Shown: positions 8,474 to 16,920 of the stretch, in pieces
How positions within the stretch are numbered: the first letter of the stretch is position 1
Layout: each line of letters opens with the position of its first letter
From: CAWKOH01 sp963851245
Lineage (GTDB): Bacteria; Actinomycetota; Acidimicrobiia; Acidimicrobiales; Palsa-688
DNA: 64,000 bases
Assembly: GCA_963851245.1 (NCBI GenBank)
Contig: CAWKOH010000012.1
Span: 124,001 to 188,000 of the forward strand
Reading direction: 5' to 3'
Notes under the pieces: generated by a model
The model's database searches: none
Told to the model about the DNA's origin: nothing
What the model saw: the letters and a program-made list of their open reading frames with translations, nothing else
Translations under genes and position numbers: made by a program

Positions 8474-9181
8474 TCAGGCGGCAACAAGGAGACAGCGACT
8501 GGCCATGGCGACCGTGCGCGCCAGTCCGTTCATCAGCAGGCTCTCGACCCCGCTTATGCTGCGAGACATCCAAAGAGCCATCGCGGTGTCCCAGGCCACG
8601 TCCCGAGCCGAGCTGATGCTCCAGTTGGCTACCAGATTCAAGACGGCCCGGGCGTCTCGGTCCGTTTCGAGGGCGTCGCCGGATTCGAAGGATTGGCGGA
8701 CCGACTGCTCGGCGGCGTCGAGAACGGCATCCACCTTCTGATAGTCGGTGTGATGAGTGCCCTCGTCGGGTGCCGTCCCGAGTTGTGTGCACGTGTTGAC
8801 CAGCGCTATGGGCAGATCGTGGTTGATATGGGCGTTCATGCCGGCCAAGGCGAACTGGATCGGGTAGATGCGGCTGTTGGAGCGTGCCTGAATGAGCGGG
8901 AGCCAGGCCGCCGGGATGGCGTTGGCTGGGGCGGCGGCGGCGTCGACGGCGGTGAAATAGAGGTTGGCGAAGGCGACATCTAGCGCCTCCATGAAAGGCG
9001 GGTCGGCGAAAAAGGCTTGTGAGAGTCGAGCTTCGACGTCCTGGGTGACCTCCAGGTACATCCGGTTGAAACACGCCACCCCATCCGCACCCGGCAGGCT
9101 GGAATCGATCTGCTGCATCCGGGCGATGACATCTCCCATGGAAGCGGAAGTCGGTGGACTCGGCTCGGCGCGGCCGTTCAT
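8474..9181 (-). CDS. DUF5995-like protein
   Basis: The 235-residue soluble protein contains IARMQQIDSSLPGADGVACFNRMYLEVT and FALAGMNAHINHDLPIALVNTC, which recall DUF5995 proteins of actinobacteria. The conserved His and Asp residues of the NAHINHDLP stretch suggest metal binding, which is inference. The start ATG at 9181 overlaps the stop of the upstream SHOCT gene (TGATG), so the two are probably translationally coupled. No function is established for the family. Confidence 0.65.
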   Translation of the reverse strand: MNGRAEPSPPTSASMGDVIARMQQIDSSLPGADGVACFNRMYLEVTQDVEARLSQAFFADPPFMEALDVAFANLYFTAVDAAAAPANAIPAAWLPLIQARSNSRIYPIQFALAGMNAHINHDLPIALVNTCTQLGTAPDEGTHHTDYQKVDAVLDAAEQSVRQSFESGDALETDRDARAVLNLVANWSISSARDVAWDTAMALWMSRSISGVESLLMNGLARTVAMASRCLLVAA

Positions 9182-9834
9182 CAAGTGACGAGCATCGACT
9201 CGAGGGCGGCCTTGAGCGCTTGGTACTGCTCCTCGGTCAGGCCTCCTCGAGAGCGCTCGGCCTCCAGCCCTGCCAGCGCGGTTCGGACCTGGTCCGGCGT
9301 CCATTTCTGCGACAGGTCTGCTCCGCCGGACAGCCTCGTCACCAATGCGTTCACGTGTTCATAGACCTGCCGGAAACGATCGGGGCTGACTGAGCCCACT
9401 CCTGGGATAGGGAGTGACATGTTGTTGGGCGCCGTCGGACGGTTCGCGTAGGAGTTTTCAGCACCAATGAGCGGCTGGATGTTGAGGGCGGGCGGCGGGG
9501 TCGTGTTGCCCCCAGCCCGGTTGCCCGCCGTAGGCGGGTTACCGGCGGACCAACCTGGGACGGCCAGAGGAGGCGCGGGCCCGGGCATGGCCGCGCCCGG
9601 CCCCGATCCGGGGGGAGTGGGCGGCGGGCCTGAGGCCGGCCCAGGTATGGCCGGCCCCGGCCCCGGCCCCGTCCCCGCCCCCGGCATGGACACCCCCGGC
9701 TCGTTGGCCGCCGGCGCCGGTTGGCTCAGGAAGGCGGCCAGGACCCGCATGCTCTCCTCCTGGCCGGGCCGGCCGGCATAGGTGGACGCCGTCTGCGCTG
9801 GCTTCCCGCCCCGGTCATTCTTACGTCGAAACAT
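9181..9834 (-). CDS. Pro/Gly-rich protein with C-terminal SHOCT-like domain
   Basis: The 217-residue product has a basic N-terminus (MFRRKNDRGGK), a long Pro/Gly/Ala low-complexity middle (about residues 45-130) and a C-terminal helical hairpin, LAGLEAERSRGGLTEEQYQALKAAL. The hairpin resembles the SHOCT domain found at protein ends as an oligomerisation or membrane-association module. ATG 9834 has an AGGGG ribosome-binding site about 6 nt upstream; ATG 9840, two codons earlier, is a poorer choice. It heads the operon with the DUF5995-like and nitroreductase genes. Confidence 0.65.
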   Translation of the reverse strand: MFRRKNDRGGKPAQTASTYAGRPGQEESMRVLAAFLSQPAPAANEPGVSMPGAGTGPGPGPAIPGPASGPPPTPPGSGPGAAMPGPAPPLAVPGWSAGNPPTAGNRAGGNTTPPPALNIQPLIGAENSYANRPTAPNNMSLPIPGVGSVSPDRFRQVYEHVNALVTRLSGGADLSQKWTPDQVRTALAGLEAERSRGGLTEEQYQALKAALESMLVT

Positions 9835-10188
9835 GGTCATCCCCTTTCGGCGCCGCTGCCCAGATCGTAAGCAGTCCGGTTCAAGAGATGGGTGAATGTG
9901 CCTCAACGGTGGAGGCCCGGACGTCTGGAGGGCACCGGAGGCTTCCCTGACCAGGCCGCAGGACGGTGCGCCTCAACTCTTCAGGTGGGAGTCGAAGAAG
10001 GCCGCAATTCGCTCCCGCTTGACACGACCGCCGGTCTCCTTCGATCGACCGAGCAACTGTTCTTGAACGTCTTTCTCCTGGCGGCCGTGGCCGCCGTCGG
10101 CATCCCGGCCCAGCGAGCGGCCTGGCGCCGGCTGACCGAGTCCCCGCACGAGACTCCGTCAACCTGAGAAGTGTCGCCGGCACCTGGA
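9835..10188. other. Intergenic stretch, no gene recognised
   Basis: About 350 bp between the SHOCT gene start and the FUSC gene end. A 91-codon plus-strand frame at 9892-10167 has no recognisable domain and no clear ribosome-binding site. I see no tRNA, hairpin cluster or repeat. The right part is probably the 3' untranslated region of the FUSC gene and the left part the promoter of the SHOCT operon. Confidence 0.4.
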
Positions 10189-12354
10189 CTATCGCCACCA
10201 CGGCAACGCTCTCCGTTCTTGAACGGCTGTCACCGGCCCGATGAGGTCGGACAGGTGGTCTCGTATGTGATCGAGGTGGTGCTGGACCCACAGGAGGTAT
10301 CCGTGTTGCCGGGGGGCTGGAGACATCTCTGCTGCGATGGCCGAGGCGAGCTCCTGGGCCGCGGTCGGTGAAGGCCGCCCGAGGTCGCCTGCGACTCCGT
10401 CACACCACCCGGCCAGCCGCGTCGCCTCCTCGACCAGAGACAGGCGGCCGGGATCGACGACAGTCTCGGGAGGAGGCAGGTTGGCCAGAGACTGGGCGGT
10501 GAGCCGGATCCGCATGGTGCCGCCGACGAGCCTCCAGACGCTCTCCTTAGGCACGTGCTTCGTCCCCTGCTCGGCGAGGAAGCCCCTCAGGGCTTCGTCC
10601 AAGCGGAGACCGGCATTACCCGCCCGGGTCGCGGCGTCGGGACCCCGGGTGCGGGTACCAACCGCCCACGACGTCGCTTGGACCAGATAGATGCCCCCTT
10701 CGTGGAAGGCGTCGGCCAGGTCCTCCGCCACGATGGCGCTAGCGCCACGCGGCCAGAACAGGACTCCGACGAAAACGCTGACGGCGGCGCCGATCGCTAC
10801 GTCCTCGACCCGTAGCACACCCACCTTCCATCCGACCGGCACCAGGATGTTGTAAAGAACACTGACCGTGACGGTGAAAGCCGCCTGGCCTACAGCAAAC
10901 GGCGCCGTACCTGGCGAATAGGCGGCAACGAAGACGGCGATCGGGAGGGCCGCCCACAACGCAGCGGTTTGCTGGCCGATCGCCAGGATCAGGACGGCTC
11001 CGATGAAGAATCCGGCTGCCGTCCCGACCAGGGCCCGAAGAGCGGTCGAACCGGTTGAAGCGGCGCTCGTGCGCAGCACCGAGAGTGTCCCGAGGACCAC
11101 CCAGAACCCGTGCTGAACATGGACCAGGTCGGCAACCGCTACGGCTGCGGCCAGAGCGACGGCTCCTCTCGCACTGTTGAGGAACCAGACTGAGCGGAGG
11201 GATGCATGCCCACCAGCCAGCCGGCCCGCCGTTCGGAGCCAGTCCCATCTGCGAGGGGCTGCCGAGGGGTCCGATCGATCGGTCGCCACCAGGGTGTTTA
11301 CAGCGGCGCTTCTCACCGCTGCCGCCACCATGCGAGCATGGAACGAGACATGGACTTCGTGTTCGGTGCATGACCCGTCCTGTCTCAGCGATGCCACTCT
11401 CGCCGCGCTGGCCTCCCGTTTGGAGTCGAAGCATTCCAGCGTCAGGTCCGCTTCCTGACCGCGTAGTAAGGAAGCGATGTCGGACAGGGAATCGGCCGCC
11501 GCCTTGAGCAGGCCGCGGTCGACGGAAGTGACCGCGGTCAGGTCGGTGCCCTCGGCCACCATGTCATGGACGAGGGTCGTACTCCATTCCAAGGATTCCA
11601 CCAGGTTGTCCACCGCTTGCTCCGTCCGGGCCAGCCCGGTCGGCCGGTACGGTGTGGACGAGAATGTTGCCATTAGCGCGCGTTTGGCGTTCATGGCGGC
11701 GGCCGCCTGGTCAGGTCCGACCGGACCGGAAAGAGCGGTGTCGAGTTCATTCGAGAGAGCAGCGGCGCAGTCGGCCGCCGCCAGGCGGACGCGATCAGCG
11801 GAGACCGGTGGCGACAGCAGGAGCACCGCCAAGGTGCCGGCTGCCGTCGCCAGCCACCAGCCGGCCAGCCGGGACGGGATCATGCCCATGGCCCCCGGCG
11901 AGGCGGCGGGCAGCACATAGGCCAGCAGGGCCGCTGTCGCGCCGGACGCGGCGTTCGGCCCTGTGATGCCGGCGTACAGCACGCAGAACACCACCGGCAG
12001 GGTCACCGCCACCGCCAGAGCGGTGTTCGATGTCACGGCCGTACCGATCACGAGCAATACGCTCCCGACCACACCCAGACCGAGGTGAGCGACGAACTTC
12101 TTGTGGCGGCTGCCCGAAAAAGAAGCGAGCACCAGGGTCGCGAATCCACCGAAGGCGGCGAAGGTGGCCATCTGCAGATTGCCGATGACGACGTCAGTGA
12201 GGGCGAAGAGACCTGGGACTACGAGGGTGGCGCGCAGGGCGCGATACGCGGCGGGCCGGGACCAGACCGGACGCAGGGACGCGACCGTGGGACCGATCGA
12301 TGAGCGGCGCGGGGTGGAGGCAGGTGCGGGTGGGGCGGCGGCAGGAGCAGCCAT
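10189..12354 (-). CDS. FUSC family membrane protein (aromatic acid exporter-like)
   Basis: The product is about 721 residues, with two blocks of membrane helices (near residues 30-170 and 385-530) separated and followed by long cytoplasmic helical regions. This is the FUSC/YccS-like architecture. The second block, RSVWFLNSARGAVALAAAVAVADLVHVQHGFWVVLGTLSVL, matches the conserved FUSC core that is RG-containing and followed by a WVxLxxxxVL stretch. Members are linked to export of aromatic acids or fusaric acid. Start ATG 12354 follows glyA on the same strand after a hairpin-rich 75-bp spacer. Confidence 0.85.
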   Translation of the reverse strand: MAAPAAAPPAPASTPRRSSIGPTVASLRPVWSRPAAYRALRATLVVPGLFALTDVVIGNLQMATFAAFGGFATLVLASFSGSRHKKFVAHLGLGVVGSVLLVIGTAVTSNTALAVAVTLPVVFCVLYAGITGPNAASGATAALLAYVLPAASPGAMGMIPSRLAGWWLATAAGTLAVLLLSPPVSADRVRLAAADCAAALSNELDTALSGPVGPDQAAAAMNAKRALMATFSSTPYRPTGLARTEQAVDNLVESLEWSTTLVHDMVAEGTDLTAVTSVDRGLLKAAADSLSDIASLLRGQEADLTLECFDSKREASAARVASLRQDGSCTEHEVHVSFHARMVAAAVRSAAVNTLVATDRSDPSAAPRRWDWLRTAGRLAGGHASLRSVWFLNSARGAVALAAAVAVADLVHVQHGFWVVLGTLSVLRTSAASTGSTALRALVGTAAGFFIGAVLILAIGQQTAALWAALPIAVFVAAYSPGTAPFAVGQAAFTVTVSVLYNILVPVGWKVGVLRVEDVAIGAAVSVFVGVLFWPRGASAIVAEDLADAFHEGGIYLVQATSWAVGTRTRGPDAATRAGNAGLRLDEALRGFLAEQGTKHVPKESVWRLVGGTMRIRLTAQSLANLPPPETVVDPGRLSLVEEATRLAGWCDGVAGDLGRPSPTAAQELASAIAAEMSPAPRQHGYLLWVQHHLDHIRDHLSDLIGPVTAVQERRALPWWR

Positions 12355-12377
12355 GAGCACCCCAGTCTGCTACGGCC

Positions 12378-12424
12378 CCGTCCATTAGGCGGACGGATGC
12401 TCGTCGCCCGGGACCATGGGTCCC
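12378..12424 (-). terminator. Two hairpins between glyA and the FUSC gene
   Basis: Hairpin one pairs GGGACC (12410-12415) with GGTCCC (12419-12424) over a 3-nt loop, just after the glyA stop. Hairpin two pairs CCGTCC (12378-12383) with GGACGG (12391-12396) over a 7-nt loop. Neither has a T-tract, so they may be a weak terminator, an attenuator or an mRNA-stability element between the co-directional genes. Confidence 0.35.
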
Positions 12425-12428
12425 TGCT

Positions 12429-13862
12429 CTAGAGGAGGATGCCGGGGTAAAGCGGGAATTTCTGCAGCAGGTCGGCGCTGCGCCGGCGGCACGCTTCTGC
12501 GACGGCCGGGTCGAGGACATACCGGGCTTGGGAAAGCCCCGTTGTTGCGGGCGCGGGGGATGTAGAGGTTAGAGCCGAGGAGATGATGTCCGCGATTTCG
12601 TCCATCTCGTCTGCGCCTAGCCCAAGCGTCGTGAGGGCCGGGGTTCCTAGGCGGATCCCCGAGGTGTACCAGGCCCCATGGGCGTCAGCCGGTATCGAGT
12701 TGCGGTTGGTCACGACGCCGCACTCCAGCAGGCTGGCTTCGGCTTGTCTCCCGGTCAGCCCGAAGCTGGTTGCCACGTCGATCAAGACGAGGTGGTTGTC
12801 GGTCCCTCCTGTCACCAGGCGGGCCCCGCGGCGGACCAAGCCCTCGGCGAGAGCCCGGGCGTTCTCAACAATGGCCCGGGCGTAGTCGGTGAAGCCGGGT
12901 TGGCGGGCCTCCGCCAGGGCCACCGCCTTGGCCGCCATTACATGGGGGAGAGGTCCTCCGAGCACCATCGGGCACCCTTTGTCGACATAGTCGGCGTATT
13001 CGGCGTCGGCGAGCACCAAGCCGCCACGCGGCCCCCGCAATGACTTGTGCGTCGTCGTCGTGACGACATGGGCGTGGGGGACGGGATCCAGATCACCTGT
13101 AAGCACCCGACCGGCCACCAGGCCGGCGAAGTGGGCCATGTCCACCATGAATGTGGCGTCCACCTCGTCGGCTATCTCCCGCAACATGGCGAAGTTGGGG
13201 TTGCGAGGATAGGCCGAGTAGCCGGCGAGCACGATCAGCGGCCGGAACTGGCGGGCTAGCCGGCGAACGGCGTCGTAGTCGATCAGGCCGGTCTCGGGAT
13301 CGACCCCGTAGCTGGCCTGATCGAACATCTTCCCGGAGATATTGGGGCGGAACCCGTGCGTGAGGTGACCGCCGGCGTCGAGCGACATGCCGATCATGCG
13401 CTGCGATCCCAAGGCCGCTCGCAACCGCTTCCAGGTGTCGGGCGCCAGATCGTTCACGTGCCCCGCTTGGGCGGTTTCGAGGAAAGGTCCCTCCACCCTC
13501 CGGCCCAGGATGGCCCAAAAGGCCACCAGGTTGGCGTCTATGCCGGAGTGCGGTTGGACGTAGGCGTGCCGGGCGCCGAACAAGGCGGTTGCATGCTCTG
13601 TCGCGATGCGTTCCACGGCGTCGACGTGCTCGCAACCGGCGTACATACGTCGCCCGGGGACGCCTTCTGCATACTTGTCTGACAGCCAGTTGCCCATGGC
13701 GAGTAGGACGGCCGGCGAGGCGTAGTTCTCTGATGCGATCAACTTCAACTGCCGGCGCTGGCTCTCCAACTCGGCGGCTATGGAAGCCGCGATTCTCGGT
13801 TCCACCGCGGCGACCGCCTGCAGCGCCGAGGCGAAGGCGGTTTGCTCAGTATCCGTGGCCAT
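12429..13862 (-). CDS. glyA: Serine hydroxymethyltransferase
   Basis: The 477-residue PLP enzyme interconverts serine and glycine with transfer of a one-carbon unit to tetrahydrofolate. Family marks include LIASENYASPAVL, KYAEGVPGRRMYAGCEHVD, the PLP-lysine loop VVTTTTHKSLRGPRGG and the MVDMAHFAGLVA segment. ATG 13862 has an AAGGAG ribosome-binding site 7 nt upstream, and the in-frame sequence before it is not conserved. It is somewhat longer than the usual 415-430 residues, with extra sequence at both ends. No riboswitch-like structure was noticed in the 200 bp upstream. Confidence 0.93.
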   Translation of the reverse strand: MATDTEQTAFASALQAVAAVEPRIAASIAAELESQRRQLKLIASENYASPAVLLAMGNWLSDKYAEGVPGRRMYAGCEHVDAVERIATEHATALFGARHAYVQPHSGIDANLVAFWAILGRRVEGPFLETAQAGHVNDLAPDTWKRLRAALGSQRMIGMSLDAGGHLTHGFRPNISGKMFDQASYGVDPETGLIDYDAVRRLARQFRPLIVLAGYSAYPRNPNFAMLREIADEVDATFMVDMAHFAGLVAGRVLTGDLDPVPHAHVVTTTTHKSLRGPRGGLVLADAEYADYVDKGCPMVLGGPLPHVMAAKAVALAEARQPGFTDYARAIVENARALAEGLVRRGARLVTGGTDNHLVLIDVATSFGLTGRQAEASLLECGVVTNRNSIPADAHGAWYTSGIRLGTPALTTLGLGADEMDEIADIISSALTSTSPAPATTGLSQARYVLDPAVAEACRRRSADLLQKFPLYPGILL

Positions 13863-14061
13863 GGTGCGCTCCTTGCATCGAGTAGTGAAACGCCCAGGCG
13901 TACGACACGGACCGTCATCATCGGCCAGGCCGCTCCCCGGTGGTGCTCCACCCAGACGCCAGTCGCGACCCGCTGGCAACTCTACTCACTGGATCCGTCC
14001 GCCAAGCGCCGGTCCGGCCGGGGGATGAGCATCGACTGTGAACGTGGTAGGCAGAGGGGTC

Positions 14062-14988
14062 GTGCAAACACGAAAGATCGGTTCGCTCGAGGTCACGCTG
14101 GTAGGCCTCGGGACCAACAACTTCGGGCTGGGGATGGCCGCCGATCAGGTACCCCCGGTCGTCGATGCCGCCATCGAACAGGGCATCAACTTCTTCGACA
14201 CGGCTGACTCCTACGGAGACAGCGAAGAACGCCTCGGGCGGGCTCTCGGCCGACGGCGAGACGACGTGCTGATCGCGACGAAGTTCGCCAGCCCGCTCCG
14301 GGGCCAGGAGGGGACGGGCGGAGCTCGGCCGGAGTATGTGCGAAGCGCCGTCGAAGCCAGTTTGAAGCGGTTGGGTACGGACCGGATCGATCTGTACCAG
14401 ATCCACCGGCCGGACCCCGAGACCCCGATCGCTGACACGCTCGAAGCCCTGGCCGATTTGGTCCAGGCCGGCAAGGTCCGCGAGATAGGTTGCTCCAACT
14501 TCTCTGCCAAGCAGTTGCGGGACACGTACGAGGCCGCTGGCGAGGGGCCCCGATTCTCCAGTGTGCAGAACCACTACAACCTCTTGAACCGCGGCGACGA
14601 GAAGGAAATCATCCCGACCTGCCAGGATCTTGGCATCGCCTACTTGCCCTACTTCCCACTGGCCAGCGGACTCCTGACCGGCAAATACAGGCGGGGTGAG
14701 ATGCCCCCCGAGGGGACCAGAATGCACCGTTGGGGGGAGCGGGCCGCCGGGGCCCTCACTGACGAGGCCTTCGACAAGGTTGATGCGCTGGCGACGTGGG
14801 GCGGCGATCACGGCCACAGCCTGCTGGATGTCGCTATTGCCTGGCTTGCCGCCCAGCCGGTGGTGGCGTCAGTCATCGCCGGTGCCACGAAGGTGGAGCA
14901 GGTGGTCGCCAATGCCAGCGCGGCCGGCTGGCAGCTGTCCCCCTCGGATGTCGAGGAAGTCGACCTCCTGGCGCCAGTCGCCGCCTGA
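14062..14988 (+). CDS. Aldo/keto reductase
   Basis: The 308-residue TIM-barrel oxidoreductase has the AKR signature NFFDTADSYGDSEERLGRAL with catalytic Asp and Tyr, the DVLIATKF lysine strand, DRIDLYQIHRPDPETPI and REIGCSNFSAKQL. It reduces an unidentified aldehyde or ketone with NADPH. I chose GTG 14062 (MQTRKIGSLEV) because a GAGGGG sequence precedes it; GTG 14038 in the same frame is an alternative. It is transcribed divergently from glyA and directly before a DNA ligase gene. Confidence 0.88.
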   Translation: MQTRKIGSLEVTLVGLGTNNFGLGMAADQVPPVVDAAIEQGINFFDTADSYGDSEERLGRALGRRRDDVLIATKFASPLRGQEGTGGARPEYVRSAVEASLKRLGTDRIDLYQIHRPDPETPIADTLEALADLVQAGKVREIGCSNFSAKQLRDTYEAAGEGPRFSSVQNHYNLLNRGDEKEIIPTCQDLGIAYLPYFPLASGLLTGKYRRGEMPPEGTRMHRWGERAAGALTDEAFDKVDALATWGGDHGHSLLDVAIAWLAAQPVVASVIAGATKVEQVVANASAAGWQLSPSDVEEVDLLAPVAA

Positions 14989-15019
14989 AGGCGGCGGGTT
15001 CGAGAGCGACGGTGGCTGT

Positions 15020-15955
15020 GTGAAGGCGATCTTCGTCCCGCCGATGCTCGCCACTCTGGTCAAGCCGCAGGCCCACTTCGGCGCCAGCAGGGCGGCGGAC
15101 TGGCAGTACGAGCGCAAGCTCGACGGGCTGCGTTGCCTGGCGGTGAAGAACTCCGCTCGGGTTGAGTTGCTCTCGCGCAACCGGCTGTCCTTCAACGCTC
15201 GGTTTCCTGATGTGGCCGCCGCCCTGGTCGATCTCCCGCCTTCGAGCCTGGTGGTCGACGGGGAGCTGGTTGCCTTCGACGGCGACCAGACCAGCTTCGC
15301 GCTCCTGCAGAGCGCGCCTCACCCGAGCGGCCTGACGTACTGTGTCTTCGACCTGCTCCACCTCGACGGCCGGGACACGACGGAGCTGATGTTGACGGAG
15401 AGACAGAGTCTGCTGGCCTCGGCGCTGGAGTCCGGGGGCCGTCCGCTGTCGTTGGTCAGGCCCCTCGCCGGCGATCCCCCGGGATTGCTGAGCCGGGCCT
15501 GCTCGTCCGGATGGGAGGGGTTGGTGGCCAAGCGGGTCCGCTCCAGGTACCGGAGCGGGAGGTCGCCGGATTGGTTGAAACTCAAGTGCACGGCCAGCCA
15601 GGAACTGGTGATCGGGGGTTGGACTGAACCGACCAGGTCCCGGGTCGCCCTCGGGGCGCTCCTCGTCGGGTACTACGACGACGATCGGCGCCTCCGCTAT
15701 GCAGGCAAAGTCGGTACCGGGTTCACCAACCAGCTTCTGCGAGAGCTTCACGAGTATCTTCTCGCTCGCGAGGTCCTGGACTCGCCCTTCTATGATCCGG
15801 TCAAGGAGAAGACGGCGCACTGGGCCCGACCAGAGCTGGTGGGGGAGGTCGCTTTCACGGAATGGACCGGCGAGGGACGGCTGCGGCATCCAAGCTTTCA
15901 GGGGCTTCGCCCCGACAAGCCGGCGAACGAAATCCGGAGGGAAGCTCCCGCCTGA
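15020..15955 (+). CDS. ATP-dependent DNA ligase (LigD ligase-domain type, standalone)
   Basis: The 311-residue protein has the nucleotidyltransferase motifs in order: adenylation lysine motif YERKLDGLR (near residue 36), VVDGELVAFDG, YCVFDLLHLDG, WEGLVAKR and WLKLKC. The OB-fold domain follows (ELVIGGWTEPT, LVGYYDDDRRLRYAGKVGTG). It seals nicks using ATP. The sequence resembles the ligase module of LigD, but no polymerase or phosphoesterase domain is attached and no ku gene is adjacent. The start is GTG 15020, 32 bp after the aldo/keto reductase stop. Confidence 0.9.
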   Translation: MKAIFVPPMLATLVKPQAHFGASRAADWQYERKLDGLRCLAVKNSARVELLSRNRLSFNARFPDVAAALVDLPPSSLVVDGELVAFDGDQTSFALLQSAPHPSGLTYCVFDLLHLDGRDTTELMLTERQSLLASALESGGRPLSLVRPLAGDPPGLLSRACSSGWEGLVAKRVRSRYRSGRSPDWLKLKCTASQELVIGGWTEPTRSRVALGALLVGYYDDDRRLRYAGKVGTGFTNQLLRELHEYLLAREVLDSPFYDPVKEKTAHWARPELVGEVAFTEWTGEGRLRHPSFQGLRPDKPANEIRREAPA

Positions 15956-16023
15956 ACCGGTGCGCGGACGAAGTTGAGCCTCACCGACCACGACTGCTCC
16001 ACCCGGGTAGTTAGCCTGAGAAA

Positions 16024-16920
16024 GTGGTCGGTCTACTACAGCTCGAGGGGCTGAGCCGCCGCTACGGGCCGGTAACGGCGCTGGACGACCTCTCCTTCGA
16101 CGTTCCCGGCGGCCGCGTCGTCGGCTTCCTCGGACCGAATGGGGCGGGCAAGACCACCACCATGAGGGCGATCTTCGGCCTGACCGATCTGGACGCCGGC
16201 AAGGTCTACTGGAAGGGATCCGTGGTCGGTCAGGCTGAGCGCCGTCGTTTCGGCTACATGCCGGAGGAGAGGGGGCTGTACCCCGGCATGCAGGTCGGTG
16301 AACAGCTCGAGTACCTGGGCCGCCTCCACGGGATGAGCGAAACGGCCGCGGCTGAAGCCACTCGGTCCTGGTTGGAGCGACTCGACCTCGCCGACCGGAT
16401 CGACAGCAAGGTCGAGACGCTTTCACACGGCAATCAGCAGCGGGTCCAGCTGGCCGCCGCGCTCATCCATCAGCCGGAGCTTCTCGTGCTGGACGAGCCC
16501 TTGGCCGGCCTGGACCCGGCCGGGATCGACGCTATCGGCGCGGTTCTGGTCGAGCAGGCCCGCTCGGGTTGCTGCGTCCTGTTCTCCAGCCATCAGTTGG
16601 ACCTGGTGGAGGACCTCTGCGAGCTCGTCACGATCATCGACCACGGACGCCTGGTTGTCAGCGGATCCGTCGACGATCTGGCCGCCAGCGGTCCCCGACG
16701 GCTCGTCGTCCGGGTGGAGGGCGACCGCGACGGCCTGTGGGCCCGGGGCCTCCCCGGCGTGAAGGTGTCGGAGGTCGACGCCGGGGCGGCGCGTCTTGTC
16801 ATCGACGAGTCGGTGGACAGCGAGTCAGTTTTGCGAGCGGCCATGGCCGCCGGCCGGGTCACCCAGTTCAGCTTCGAGCGACGCCGGCTGTCGGAGGTGT
16901 TCCGGGAGGCGCTGGGATGA
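16024..16920 (+). CDS. ABC transporter ATP-binding protein (NatA-like)
   Basis: This 298-residue ATPase has Walker A GPNGAGKTTT, the signature LSHGNQQRVQLAA, Walker B LLVLDEPLAGLDPAG and an H-loop SSHQLDLVEDLC. The PEERGLYPGM segment and C-terminal extension place it among NatA-type ATPases of ABC-2 exporters. GTG 16024 is the start. It overlaps the permease gene by 4 bp (ATGA), so the two form one export system; the substrate is unknown, with Na+ export a family precedent. Confidence 0.92.
   Translation: MVGLLQLEGLSRRYGPVTALDDLSFDVPGGRVVGFLGPNGAGKTTTMRAIFGLTDLDAGKVYWKGSVVGQAERRRFGYMPEERGLYPGMQVGEQLEYLGRLHGMSETAAAEATRSWLERLDLADRIDSKVETLSHGNQQRVQLAAALIHQPELLVLDEPLAGLDPAGIDAIGAVLVEQARSGCCVLFSSHQLDLVEDLCELVTIIDHGRLVVSGSVDDLAASGPRRLVVRVEGDRDGLWARGLPGVKVSEVDAGAARLVIDESVDSESVLRAAMAAGRVTQFSFERRRLSEVFREALG

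Noticed and set aside
9892..10167. 91-codon plus-strand frame in the gap before the FUSC gene
   Set aside because: No ribosome-binding site, no domain, and mixed composition; treated as non-coding.
13863..14061. Riboswitch upstream of glyA
   Set aside because: No paired structure resembling glycine, SAM or folate riboswitches was recognisable in the 200-bp divergent gap.
14873..16426. Long minus-strand open frame (517 codons) opposite the ligase and ABC genes
   Set aside because: It is antisense to two clearly conserved genes and its product is Arg/Pro/Gly-rich with no domain; high GC produces such frames.
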